Source of the DNA: Bosea sp. F3-2
Lineage (GTDB): Bacteria; Pseudomonadota; Alphaproteobacteria; Rhizobiales; Beijerinckiaceae
Length of the DNA: 64,000 bases
Assembly: GCF_008253865.1 (NCBI RefSeq)
Contig: NZ_CP042331.1
Location: 1,302,001 to 1,366,000, forward strand
Reading direction: 5' to 3'
How positions within the stretch are numbered: the first letter of the stretch is position 1; each line of letters starts with the position of its first letter. This document shows positions 19,364-27,955 of this stretch, in pieces. The notes under the pieces were generated by a model. It was given only the letters and a program-made list of their open reading frames with translations, did not search any database and was not told the DNA's origin. A program made the translations under genes and the position numbers.

Positions 19364-19825
19364 TCATCTGCGCTCATAGACCCCGACCAGGACCGCCTCG
19401 GCGAGGAGGTGCTTGCGAGCCTCCCGCTCGACCTCCCGGCATGCCGGAACCTGGCCGAAGGACAGATGATCGACCGAGAGCGCAAGCAGCCGGAAATGAT
19501 AGCGGTGCGGGCCGTGGCGAGGCGGCGGACAGGGCCCGCCGTAACCCGGCCGGCGAAAATCATTGATCGCCTGCTTGAAGCCGCCGGAGCCGGAGCGGCT
19601 GGCGGCGCCCTCCTCCAGCGCGGTGCGATCGGCCGCGATGTCATACATCGCCCAATGATGCCAGGTTCCCATAGGAGCGTCGGGATCATCGCAGAGAAGC
19701 GCGAAGCTGCGGGTTCCTGCCGGAGCGCCGCTCCAGTCGAGCGGCGGCGAAACATCGTCTCCGTCGCAGGTGAAGCGCCGCGGGATCGTCGCGCCAGCCG
19801 CGAAGCTGCTTGAACCGAGTTGCAT
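19364..19825 (-). CDS. YbhB/YbcL-type Raf kinase inhibitor-like (PEBP) protein
   Basis: A 153-residue PEBP-fold protein. DGDDVSPPLDWSGAP, LLCDDPDAPMGTWHHWAMYD and GYGGPCPPPRHGPHRYHF are the standard ligand-pocket motifs. The bacterial members are cytosolic or periplasmic; no signal peptide is seen here. Their cellular function is poorly known. The gene is on the minus strand and would have been followed by the now truncated capA-like gene. Confidence 0.88.
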   Translation of the reverse strand: MQLGSSSFAAGATIPRRFTCDGDDVSPPLDWSGAPAGTRSFALLCDDPDAPMGTWHHWAMYDIAADRTALEEGAASRSGSGGFKQAINDFRRPGYGGPCPPPRHGPHRYHFRLLALSVDHLSFGQVPACREVEREARKHLLAEAVLVGVYERR

Positions 19826-19925
19826 GGGGCACCTCCCTGACGCTGCTGCCTACAGCCCCTCATTTTCCCGGAAGCCCGCCTGCGACAAGATTAACCCAAA
19901 TCCAGCGGCGGAGCCTCCTCAAACC

Positions 19926-19973
19926 GCCTCAGCAGACCATTCCTTGGCAAGCCAACGAATGGTCTGCTGAGGC
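19926..19973. repeat. Perfect 17-bp inverted repeat with nested inner stem
   Basis: GCCTCAGCAGACCATTC (19926-19942) and its exact complement (19957-19973) enclose a second dyad TTGGC-AA-GCCAA (19944-19955). It lies in the 311-bp gap between the divergent PEBP and nuoH genes, next to another compound hairpin. It can form a long cruciform or RNA hairpin. It may be a dispersed palindromic element or a regulatory structure of the nuoH leader. Confidence 0.7.
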
Positions 19974-19985
19974 CTTTGTCTTGTC

Positions 19986-20030
19986 GCAGATTCTTGTCGG
20001 AAAACCGTGGGACAGTTTTCCGGAATCTGC
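19986..20030. repeat. Compound inverted repeat upstream of nuoH
   Basis: GCAGATTC (19986-19993) and CGGAAAAC (19998-20005) are followed by the exact complements GTTTTCCG and GAATCTGC (20015-20030). Together they form one long stem with a 4-nt bulge and a 9-nt loop. It adjoins the 19926 repeat. The remaining ~100 bases before nuoH show no clear promoter. Confidence 0.6.
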
Positions 20031-20136
20031 TTAGCGAGATGCAGATGGGCAATCGCGGCAAGAGCGTGATATCCTTGCCAAAACTGTTTCGCCGTCGAGC
20101 GCGGCCCATGGCCCGCTGGAGAGATCGGCGCGGATC

Positions 20137-21123
20137 ATGGAACTCGCCCTCGCCCTTGGCCTGATCGCCTTCAAGGTCGCGCTGCTGATCGCGATCCTGC
20201 TGCTGCTGCCGCTGCCCCTGACCTGGCTGGAGCGCAAGATCGCCGGGCATATCCAGCAGCGGATGGGGCCGATGCGCGTCGGCTGGCACGGGCTGCTGCA
20301 GCCGGTGGCGGACGGGATCAAGCTCCTGACCAAGGAGGACCATATCCCGGCTGAGGCCGACCGCTTCCTGTTCAAGCTCGCGCCGATCCTGGCGCTCGCC
20401 CCGCCCTTCGTGGTCTTCGTCGCGATCCCCTTCGGCGAAACCGTCTCGGTCCTCGGCCGCGAGATCACGCTCTACGCCTCGAACATGAATGTGGCGCTGC
20501 TCTTCGTCTTCGCGGTGATCGGTATCGAGGTCTATGGCGTGATTTTCGGCGGCTGGGCGGCGAACAGCAAATATGCGGTGCTGGGCAGCCTGAGGACCTG
20601 CGCGCAGATGATCAGCTACGAGATCCCGATGGGGTTTGCGGTCATCGGCGTGGTCATGCTGGCGCAATCGATGAGCCTCATCGACATCGTGCGGGCACAG
20701 GCGGGCGTCTGGAACATCGTCTATCAGCCGATCGGCTTCTTCGTGTTCTTCGTCGCGGGGCTGGCGGAGGCGCAGCGCATCCCCTTCGATCTGGCGGAGG
20801 CGGAAGGCGATCTGGGAGCCGGCTTCCATACCGAATACAGCGGCATCCGCTTCGCCTTCTTCATGGTCAGCGAATACGCCATCATGCTGCTGGTCTCGGT
20901 ACTTTCAGTGATCCTGTTCTTCGGCGGCTGGAACGGCGTGTTCATCCCGCTGCCGCCGCTGCTCTGGTTCGCACTGAAGGTCGCCGTCTTCATCTATCTG
21001 TTCATGTGGTTCCGCTTCACCTTCCCGCGCTACCGCTACGACCAGCTCATGGCGATCGGGTGGAAAGTCTTGCTTCCCCTGTCCTTGGCGAACATAATCA
21101 TCACCGGGATCGCTTTCCTTTGA
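20137..21123 (+). CDS. nuoH: NADH-quinone oxidoreductase subunit H
   Basis: A 328-residue membrane subunit at the quinone-binding junction of complex I. LTWLERKIAGHIQQRMGPMRVG and EADRFLFKLAP are the conserved loops, and AEAQRIPFDLAEAEGDL is the acidic loop of the proton entry path. About eight to nine helices are present. It is transcribed rightwards with nuoI, opposite to the rest of the nuo genes, and converges on nuoG. Length is normal for the family. Confidence 0.93.
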   Translation: MELALALGLIAFKVALLIAILLLLPLPLTWLERKIAGHIQQRMGPMRVGWHGLLQPVADGIKLLTKEDHIPAEADRFLFKLAPILALAPPFVVFVAIPFGETVSVLGREITLYASNMNVALLFVFAVIGIEVYGVIFGGWAANSKYAVLGSLRTCAQMISYEIPMGFAVIGVVMLAQSMSLIDIVRAQAGVWNIVYQPIGFFVFFVAGLAEAQRIPFDLAEAEGDLGAGFHTEYSGIRFAFFMVSEYAIMLLVSVLSVILFFGGWNGVFIPLPPLLWFALKVAVFIYLFMWFRFTFPRYRYDQLMAIGWKVLLPLSLANIIITGIAFL

Positions 21124-21153
21124 CAGATAGGGCGTTCCCCCAGCGAGGCGGCG

Positions 21154-21723
21154 ATGTCGCGCGCTATGGACCACAGGTTTGGATCATGGATCGGCTGGGC
21201 GTTCTTCGCCGATCTCGCGAACGCGCTCGCGCTGACCTTCGGCTACATGGTCTCCAAGCCCGTGACCATGCAATATCCCGACAAGGAGAAATGGCTGCCC
21301 TATGCACGCTATCGCGGGCATCATTTCCTGAAGCGCGACGAAGCGGGCGAGATCAAATGCGTCGCCTGTGAGCTCTGCGCGCGGATCTGCCCCTGTTACT
21401 GCATCGAGGTCGTCCCCTATGAGGACGAGAAGGGCAACAGGCGCCCGGCCAAATTCGAGATCGACACGGCCCGCTGCCTATTCTGCGGCCTGTGCGAGGA
21501 CGCCTGCCCGGCCGATGCGATCGCGCTTGGCCAGGAATACGAATTCTCGAGCTTTTCCTCAGCCGAGCTGGTGGTCGGGCGCGAGGATTTGCTCGCCAAG
21601 CCCGGCAAGGCCGCCACCGGCGGGGGCGTGGTTCCGGCACGGCTGAACACCGAGGCCGGCGTGCTGGTCGAGACGAGCGAGCCGCAAGGCTACAATTGGT
21701 GGCGGAATATCCGGCGAAGGTGA
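21154..21723 (+). CDS. nuoI: NADH-quinone oxidoreductase subunit I (2x[4Fe-4S])
   Basis: A 189-residue ferredoxin-type subunit. Two motifs, CVACELCARICPCYC and CLFCGLCEDACP, ligate clusters N6a and N6b, which pass electrons from the peripheral arm to NuoB. The Cys-Tyr-Cys after the first motif adds a spare cysteine. The last ~45 residues extend beyond the cluster domain. The gene lies 30 bp after nuoH. ATG 21154 is used; ATG 21166 is possible. Confidence 0.92.
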   Translation: MSRAMDHRFGSWIGWAFFADLANALALTFGYMVSKPVTMQYPDKEKWLPYARYRGHHFLKRDEAGEIKCVACELCARICPCYCIEVVPYEDEKGNRRPAKFEIDTARCLFCGLCEDACPADAIALGQEYEFSSFSSAELVVGREDLLAKPGKAATGGGVVPARLNTEAGVLVETSEPQGYNWWRNIRRR

Positions 21724-21768
21724 AGGACTAGAGGCTTTCAGGCCTGAGCGCACAGGGAGGAGGCTCGG

Positions 21769-22209
21769 ATGTTTGTCTGCGACATTCTGAAAGGCAAGGC
21801 GCCCGACATCATCGCGGTCACGCCGAACCACACGATGGTGGACGTGCTGCGCGTGTTCCGGGACAACAATATCGGCTTCGTCGTCGTCGCCCGTTCGCCC
21901 GGGGAGTATCTGGGCGCGCTGTCGGAGCGCGACTGCTGCAACGCCGTGGCGGAATACGGAAGCGAAGCGCCGATGATGCTGGTTTCCGAGATCATGAACC
22001 GCAAGGTGGCGACCTGCTCGATCGATGACGGATTGCCCCTGGTGATGGGGATCATGACCCATTGGCGCACGCGCCATGTGCTGGTGATGGATGGCGACAC
22101 CCCGGTCGGCGTGATCAGCATCGGTGACGTCGTCAAGCATCGGCTAGAGGAATCGCTGCGCACCGAGCAGGTGCTGCACGATTACATCGCCGGCACCGGC
22201 TACCATTGA
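21769..22209 (+). CDS. CBS-domain pair protein, nuoHI-linked
   Basis: A 146-residue protein made of two CBS motifs (residues ~5-60 and ~75-130), with NNIGFVVVA and HVLVMDGDTPVGVISIGDVV. CBS pairs bind adenine nucleotides or NAD(H) and usually report energy state. A strong AGGGAGGAGG precedes the ATG. It follows nuoI by 45 bp in the same orientation, so it is probably co-transcribed. It may regulate the neighbouring complex I; this is inferred from position only. A second CBS-pair protein closes the other end of the nuo block. Confidence 0.87.
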   Translation: MFVCDILKGKAPDIIAVTPNHTMVDVLRVFRDNNIGFVVVARSPGEYLGALSERDCCNAVAEYGSEAPMMLVSEIMNRKVATCSIDDGLPLVMGIMTHWRTRHVLVMDGDTPVGVISIGDVVKHRLEESLRTEQVLHDYIAGTGYH

Positions 22210-22228
22210 GATCGTTGAGAGTTTACCG

Positions 22229-22282
22229 AGCCCTCATCCTGAGACGCCATTCCGTTGGGAATGGCGTCTCAGGATGAGGGCT
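22229..22282. terminator. Perfect 25-bp hairpin between convergent CBS and nuoG genes
   Basis: AGCCCTCATCCTGAGACGCCATTCC (22229-22253) and its exact complement (22258-22282) are separated by only GTTG. The position between two convergent genes and the symmetry suggest a bidirectional terminator. A dispersed palindromic repeat is equally possible. There is no T-run on either side. Confidence 0.7.
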
Positions 22283-22325
22283 GAGGATTCGAACGTGCTG
22301 CGAGACCACGGGCCGGACCGGCGGG

Positions 22326-24914
22326 TCAGGGCGCGCCGCCCGGATTCTCGGCGTCCACAGCGTGAACAGCAGTGGCAGCGGCCTCGAAGGCGGCGTTCGC
22401 CTTCTGAACCTCCACCGGACAGGGGTATTCCCCCCGCCGCATCAGGCTGTTGAGATGCAGCGCCCTGTAGTTTTCCGGAATGAAGACGAGGCCCGCGGGA
22501 AAATGCTTGTTGAGCTTGAGCTGCGCCGTCAGCTCGCCGCAAGCGGAGCGCACCACTACCTGATCCCCCTCCGACAGGCCGAGATGCGCGGCGTCCTGCG
22601 CGCCCATCTCGACATAGGGGTCGGCCGCGACCGTGTTCAGGATCTCCGAGCGCTCGGAGAGATAGCCGTTGTGGAACAGGCAGTTGCCGGTGATCAGCAT
22701 GAGGCCGTCAGCCGCTGTCGCGATCGGCGGCGGGGCGAAAAGCTCGCCCACAGGCGGCATTGGGATCGCTCTGGTGAAGGCTCCGTCTATGCCGAGCGCC
22801 TCCTGCGTCAATCCCTGATAGGCCCGAACCAGCCGGGCGATCTCGTCGAAGATTTCGCCCTGGGTTGAGGGCCGCCAGGCTTCGCTGCGGAGCGCCGCGA
22901 CGAAGTCGAAGAGCGCCAGATTGCCCCGCGCCTCGAAGGGGGCCACGCGGAACTTGCGAACCCTCTGGGCCCGGCCCTCATTATTGGTGAAGCTGCCGTT
23001 TTCCTCGCCATAGGCCGCTGCAGGCAGGACGATGTCTGCGAGTTCCGCCGTGTCGGTGAGGAAGGCGTCCTGCACGATCAGGAGATCGGCGGCGCTGAGC
23101 GCCCGTCTGACGAAATCTCGATCGGGATAGGCCAGCAGCGGGTCGCTTCCGACGATATAGAGCGCCCCCATCCGCCCGCTCTGGCAGAGCGCCAGCATGG
23201 CGTCGAAATCCAAGCCCGGCTCGGAGGGGATTTCGGCACCCCAGCCCTGTTCGAGAGCCCTGCGCGCCGCATCATCGGAGAGCGGACGCAGACCCGGCAG
23301 CAGCGTCGGCAGCACGCCCATATCCCAGGCGCCCAGCTGATTGGCGCGGTCGAAGAGGAACTGCAGCGCCGGGTCCTTGCCGAGGGCGCGCAGCATCCGC
23401 AACAGAGTGGTCAATTGCTGCAGCGTCGCGCGCGCCTCGGGAGATCTCAGGATGTCGACGCCGACGAGGACCGTGACGCTGCGCCCGGCCAGCAACGCCG
23501 CCGCCAGGCGCCTCGGCCCGTCTCCGTCGGTGTCATCAAGGATCGCAGCGTCCCCGCCTGCCATGCCGTCAGCCGGCAAGCCCTGATCTGCCGCCATCAT
23601 CCCCGCCACCACCGCCGCGAGGCCCGTTGCCTCGCCGCCGGGCGGCACGCGCGCGACGACGCGGGCATCGGCATCGAGGCGGCTCGGGCGCGCCGAGAGC
23701 ATCAGCAGCACGGCCTGCCGCCGCCGGGCAGCGTCGCGCAGCATATATTCGGTCACCGGGTTCTCCTCGGTGACATTGCCACCGATGATCAGCACGCAAT
23801 CGCGGCCGATCAGCTCCTCCACCGGCGCGCGGGTATAGAATGCCGCCAGCAACGGGCCGAGCACGTCGCAGGGCGTGGCCCACCGCGACGCGCTGTCGAT
23901 GTTGTTGGTCCGGAACACCGTCCGCATCAGTTTTTGGAACTGATAGAGCACCTCATTGGGCAGGCGCGGCGAGGCCAGCCCGCCCGCTGCCTTGCCCGCG
24001 ACGGCCGACAGGCGCTGGCGCAGATGCTCGTCCGCCTCGTCCCAGGAGACCGCAACCAAAGCGCCGTCACGGCGGATCATCGGCCGCTCGATCCTGTCCC
24101 CGCTCTCGACGAAATCGAGGCCGAAGCGCCCCCGCACGCAGAGCGTCTCGCGGTTGAGCCCGTGCTCCCATTTCGAGCGCACCCGCATGAACTCGCCCTT
24201 GCGCGTGCCGACGGTGAGCTGGCAGCCAGTGCCGCAATGCAGGCAAACCGTATCGGTCTCGACCAGATCCCAGGGCCTCGCCTTGTAGCGATAGGGAAAA
24301 CTCATCAGCGCGCCGACCGGACAGACCTCGATGCAGTTGCCGCATTGGTCGCAGCTCGCGAGACTGCCCTCGAAGCCGGTGACGGCGGTATCCATGCCTT
24401 TTTCGACAGTGCCCAAGGCGACCGCACCGACGACCTCCTCGCACATCCGGACGCAGCGCTGGCACTGGATGCAGCGGTTGACGTTCATGATGACGACCGG
24501 GCTGAGGCGGATGTCCTCGGAGTGGAACACGCGTTTTTCGTCCCGGAAGCCGCTCTCGCGAGGCCCATAGGCCATCACAAGGTTCTGAAGCTCGCACTCG
24601 CCGCCCTTGTCGCAGATCGGGCAGTCGAGCGGATGGTTGGCGAGCAGCATGTCGAGCATGGAGGAGCGCGTGTCCTCGATCAGCTGCGTGTTCGTGCGCA
24701 CCACCATGCCGTCGCTGACGGCGGTGGCACAGGCAGGCTGCAGCCGCCGCTGCCCCTCGATCTCGACAAGGCACATGCGGCAGGAGGCCAGCGGCGGCAG
24801 CCGCTTCAGATAGCAGAAGGTCGGGATCTCGATGCCAAGGCGCTCGGCCGCCTGCAGCACCGTCGAGCCGGGCTCCACCTCCAGCAGCCGTTCATCGATC
24901 GTGACATGCAGCAT
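22326..24914 (-). CDS. nuoG: NADH-quinone oxidoreductase subunit G
   Basis: An 862-residue iron-sulfur subunit. In order it has a [2Fe-2S] domain (FCYLKRLPPLASCRMC), the His-Cys3 motif HPLDCPICDKGGEC (N5), CIQCQRCVRMC and CDQCGNCIEVCP (N4 and neighbour), then CLHCGTGC with a later Cys (TLCVRGRFG), the ligand set of the extra cluster N7. A molybdopterin-oxidoreductase-like domain follows. The N7 motif is typical of E. coli-type rather than mitochondrial-type NuoG. The start is ATG 24914, where homology begins. It is the last gene of the minus-strand nuo unit. Confidence 0.92.
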   Translation of the reverse strand: MLHVTIDERLLEVEPGSTVLQAAERLGIEIPTFCYLKRLPPLASCRMCLVEIEGQRRLQPACATAVSDGMVVRTNTQLIEDTRSSMLDMLLANHPLDCPICDKGGECELQNLVMAYGPRESGFRDEKRVFHSEDIRLSPVVIMNVNRCIQCQRCVRMCEEVVGAVALGTVEKGMDTAVTGFEGSLASCDQCGNCIEVCPVGALMSFPYRYKARPWDLVETDTVCLHCGTGCQLTVGTRKGEFMRVRSKWEHGLNRETLCVRGRFGLDFVESGDRIERPMIRRDGALVAVSWDEADEHLRQRLSAVAGKAAGGLASPRLPNEVLYQFQKLMRTVFRTNNIDSASRWATPCDVLGPLLAAFYTRAPVEELIGRDCVLIIGGNVTEENPVTEYMLRDAARRRQAVLLMLSARPSRLDADARVVARVPPGGEATGLAAVVAGMMAADQGLPADGMAGGDAAILDDTDGDGPRRLAAALLAGRSVTVLVGVDILRSPEARATLQQLTTLLRMLRALGKDPALQFLFDRANQLGAWDMGVLPTLLPGLRPLSDDAARRALEQGWGAEIPSEPGLDFDAMLALCQSGRMGALYIVGSDPLLAYPDRDFVRRALSAADLLIVQDAFLTDTAELADIVLPAAAYGEENGSFTNNEGRAQRVRKFRVAPFEARGNLALFDFVAALRSEAWRPSTQGEIFDEIARLVRAYQGLTQEALGIDGAFTRAIPMPPVGELFAPPPIATAADGLMLITGNCLFHNGYLSERSEILNTVAADPYVEMGAQDAAHLGLSEGDQVVVRSACGELTAQLKLNKHFPAGLVFIPENYRALHLNSLMRRGEYPCPVEVQKANAAFEAAATAVHAVDAENPGGAP

Positions 24915-24940
24915 GGCTACCTCGTGCCCGTCACTGCGCC

Positions 24941-26206
24941 TCAGTGAAACGGGCACCTCCTCTGTTCGATATGGTCGGCGAATTCGTCTTTGAAATGCGA
25001 CAGCGCCGCCCTGAGCCCCATGGCAGCACCGTCGCCGAGCGCGCAAAACGTGTTGCCGAAAATGCCCTTGCAGAGCGCCTCCAGTTGCTCGAGATCGCCC
25101 GGTGCGCCCTCCCCGCCTTCGATCCGGCGCAGCACCTTCACGACCCAGTTCAGCCCTTCGCGGCAGGGCGTGCACTTGCCGCAGGACTCATGGTGGAAGA
25201 ATTCGATGATCCGGGTGGCGACCTTGACCATGCAGGTCGAGTCGTCGATCACGATCACCCCGGCCGAGCCGAGCATCGAGCCGATGGCGGAGAGCGAATC
25301 GAAATCCATTCCGACATCGAGCCCGCGCTCCGGGATCAGCGGCGCCGAGACACCGCCGGGGATCACCGCCTTGATCCGCCGTCCGGGCAGCGGACCGCCG
25401 GCATGCTCCTCGACCAGCTCGCGCAGCGAGATGCCCATCGGCAGCTCGTAGAGACCCGGCTTCCTGACGTGCCCGCTCAGGCAATAGAGTTTCGGGCCGG
25501 GGCTCTTGTCTGGGCCGATGCCGCGGAACCAGGGCGCTCCCCGCATCACGATATGCGGCACACAGGCGAGCGTCTCGACATTGTTGATCACGGTCGGGCT
25601 GGCATAGAGCCCTTCGACGGCAGGGAATGGCGGCTTCAGCCGCGGCTGCGCCCGCTTGCCCTCGAGCGAGTCGAGCATCGCCGTCTCCTCGCCGCAGATA
25701 TAGGCGCCGGCGCCGCAATGGATATGGATCGCGAAATTGAAATCCGAGCCGAGGATCCGCCGTCCCAGATAGCCCTTCGCCTCAGCCTCGGCGATCGCCT
25801 GCTCCAGCCGCCGGATCGCCAGCACATATTCGCCGCGGATGTAGACATAGGCGGTTTCCGCCCCGATCGCGTAGGCGCTGATCGCCAGCCCCTCGATCAG
25901 CTGGTGCGGATCGCGCTCCATGATGATCCGGTCCTTGAAGGTGCCCGGCTCGCCTTCGTCGGCATTGCAGCAGAGATATTTCGGCTTGGCCGTCCGCTTC
26001 GGCACGAAGCTCCATTTCAGCCCGGTCGGGAAGCCGGCCCCGCCGCGGCCGCGCAGGTTGGATTGCTTGACGACGTCGATGACCTCGTCGGGCGTATGCT
26101 CGCGCAGCGCCTTCGCCAGCCCCCGATAGCCGCCACCTGACTCGTAAGCCGCGAGCCGGTGGCCATCGGCAACATCCATGTTCCTGAGAAGCACCGGCTC
26201 GAACAT
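24941..26206 (-). CDS. nuoF: NADH-quinone oxidoreductase subunit F (NADH/FMN binding)
   Basis: A 421-residue subunit carrying the NADH and FMN sites and cluster N3. GRGGAGFPTGLKWSFVP is the nucleotide/flavin motif, CNADEGEPGTFKDR follows, and ESCGKCTPCREG gives the [4Fe-4S] cysteines. It lies 4 bp after nuoE. Residues at every expected site are present, so this complex should use NADH directly. Confidence 0.93.
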   Translation of the reverse strand: MFEPVLLRNMDVADGHRLAAYESGGGYRGLAKALREHTPDEVIDVVKQSNLRGRGGAGFPTGLKWSFVPKRTAKPKYLCCNADEGEPGTFKDRIIMERDPHQLIEGLAISAYAIGAETAYVYIRGEYVLAIRRLEQAIAEAEAKGYLGRRILGSDFNFAIHIHCGAGAYICGEETAMLDSLEGKRAQPRLKPPFPAVEGLYASPTVINNVETLACVPHIVMRGAPWFRGIGPDKSPGPKLYCLSGHVRKPGLYELPMGISLRELVEEHAGGPLPGRRIKAVIPGGVSAPLIPERGLDVGMDFDSLSAIGSMLGSAGVIVIDDSTCMVKVATRIIEFFHHESCGKCTPCREGLNWVVKVLRRIEGGEGAPGDLEQLEALCKGIFGNTFCALGDGAAMGLRAALSHFKDEFADHIEQRRCPFH

Positions 26207-26210
26207 GGCG

Positions 26211-26723
26211 CTACTCTCCCGGCGCTGCGGCAGCTGCGGGCTCGGCGCCTGCCGCTTGCCCCGCTGCCCTGCGCAGCCTGTCGAGGAGCGCGTCGAGCCG
26301 CGCGATATCGAGGTCGCCGTGATAATCGTCGCCGACCTGCATCACCGGGGCCATCTCGCAGGCGCCGAGGCATTCGACGGTCGAGAGCGTGAACAGCCCG
26401 TCCGGGGTCGTGCCGCCTTTGCTGATTCCGAGCTCCGCCTCCAGATGCCTTAGCAACTCCTCGGAGCCGCGCAGCATGCAGGAGAGATTGTCGCAGAGCT
26501 GCAGATGGAACCGCCCCACCCGCTCGGTATGGAAGAGGGTGTAGAAGGTCGCGAGCTCGTAGACCCAGATCCGCTCGACACCGAGGATGTCGGCGACCTC
26601 CTCCAGCACCGGGCCGGGCAGATATCCATGTTCCTTCTGCGCGATCAGCAGCGCGGGCATGATCGCCGAGCGCTGGTCGGGATAGCGCTTAGCCGCCGCC
26701 AGGATCTGTTCGCGCATGTTCAT
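26211..26723 (-). CDS. nuoE: NADH-quinone oxidoreductase subunit E ([2Fe-2S])
   Basis: A 170-residue thioredoxin-fold subunit with the N1a ligands in CDNLSC and CLGAC. The N-terminal helical part (RYPDQRSAIMPALLIAQKEH) is standard. The tail after ~145 is Ala-rich and variable. It lies between nuoD (16 bp) and nuoF (4 bp). Confidence 0.92.
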   Translation of the reverse strand: MNMREQILAAAKRYPDQRSAIMPALLIAQKEHGYLPGPVLEEVADILGVERIWVYELATFYTLFHTERVGRFHLQLCDNLSCMLRGSEELLRHLEAELGISKGGTTPDGLFTLSTVECLGACEMAPVMQVGDDYHGDLDIARLDALLDRLRRAAGQAAGAEPAAAAAPGE

Positions 26724-26739
26724 CGCGTCAGGAGCTCCG

Positions 26740-27954
26740 CTACTTGTCGACCTCTGCCATTACGGGATCGAGGCTGCCCAGCACGGCGATCATGTCCGCC
26801 AGGTAGCGCGCATTGCTGACCCCGAACAAAGCCTGGAGATTCACGAAGGACGGCGCCCGCACCTTCATGCGGTAGGGTTTTGGCGAGCCGTCGCTGATGA
26901 TGTAGAAGCCGAGCTCTCCCTTCGGCGCCTCGATCGCCGAATAGACCTCGCCCTTCGGCACCTTGAAGCCATAGGCCGATAGGTCGAAATGCTGGATCAG
27001 CGCCTCCATCGAGCAGTGGACCCTGTCCTTGTTCACCGGGAAGGCGATGGTCGGCATGTCGATCTGGAACGGCCCCTCGGGCATCTGCTCGACGCATTGT
27101 TCGATGATCCGCACGCTCTCGCGCATCTCGTCGACCCGGCAGCGCCAGCGCGCATAGCAGTCGCCCTCCTCGCGGGTGATGACGTTGAAATCGAGCCGGT
27201 CGTAGATCTCGTAGGGCTCGTCGCGGCGCAGGTCCCAGTCGACACCCGAGGCCCGCAGGTTCGGGCCGCTGATGCCAAGGTCGATGCCGTCCTCGGCGGA
27301 GATCACGCCGATCCCCTGGGTGCGCTTCAGGAACACCCGGTTGTCCTCGAGCAGACGCTCATAGTCGCGGATGCGGTTCGGGAAGATGTCGCAGAACTCC
27401 CTGATCTTGGGGAAGAACCCGTCGGGCAGATCCTCGCGCACCCCGCCGACCCGGCAGAAGGAGGTGTGCATCCGCGCCCCGCTGATCATCTCCAAGAGGT
27501 CCATGATCATTTCGCGCTCGCGCATGGCGTAAAGCATGGCGGTCATGGCGCCCAGATCCATCGGCAGCGCGCCGGTGATCAGCAGATGACCAGAGATCCG
27601 CGCCAGCTCGGCCATCAGCACGCGGATATATTGCGCGCGGATCGGCGCCTCGATGCCCAGGAGCTTCTCGACCGCCAGCGCGAAGGCCAGATTGTTCGAG
27701 GGCGGGCAGAGATAGTCGAGCCGGTCGGTCAGCGGAAAGATCTGGGTGTAGGTAAAACTCTCGGCCAGTTTTTCGGTGCCGCGGTGGAGGTAGCCGATAT
27801 GCGGGTCGACGCGCGCGACATATTCGCCCTCCAGCTCCAGGACGAGCCGCAGCACGCCATGGGTGCTCGGATGCTGCGGGCCGAGGTTAAGAAGCACCTC
27901 CCTGGTGTCGAGGGCTTCACCTTCCGGCCTGCTGAGTTCCGTGACCTCGGTCAT
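26740..27954 (-). CDS. nuoD: NADH-quinone oxidoreductase subunit D
   Basis: A 404-residue 49-kDa subunit that forms the quinone pocket with NuoB. LGPQHPSTHGVLRLVLEL carries the conserved quinone-contact His and is followed by HIGYLHRGTEKL. The start ATG 27954 lies one base from the nuoC stop, so translation is probably coupled. nuoC and nuoD are separate, unlike the fused gene of E. coli. Confidence 0.93.
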   Translation of the reverse strand: MTEVTELSRPEGEALDTREVLLNLGPQHPSTHGVLRLVLELEGEYVARVDPHIGYLHRGTEKLAESFTYTQIFPLTDRLDYLCPPSNNLAFALAVEKLLGIEAPIRAQYIRVLMAELARISGHLLITGALPMDLGAMTAMLYAMREREMIMDLLEMISGARMHTSFCRVGGVREDLPDGFFPKIREFCDIFPNRIRDYERLLEDNRVFLKRTQGIGVISAEDGIDLGISGPNLRASGVDWDLRRDEPYEIYDRLDFNVITREEGDCYARWRCRVDEMRESVRIIEQCVEQMPEGPFQIDMPTIAFPVNKDRVHCSMEALIQHFDLSAYGFKVPKGEVYSAIEAPKGELGFYIISDGSPKPYRMKVRAPSFVNLQALFGVSNARYLADMIAVLGSLDPVMAEVDK

Positions 27955-27955
27955 C

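Noticed and set aside
19185..19367. A 60-codon minus-strand frame overlapping the PEBP stop by ATGA
   Set aside because: The overlap looks like coupling, but the translation is Arg-rich and without homology. The capA-like start in another frame of the same strand explains the region better.
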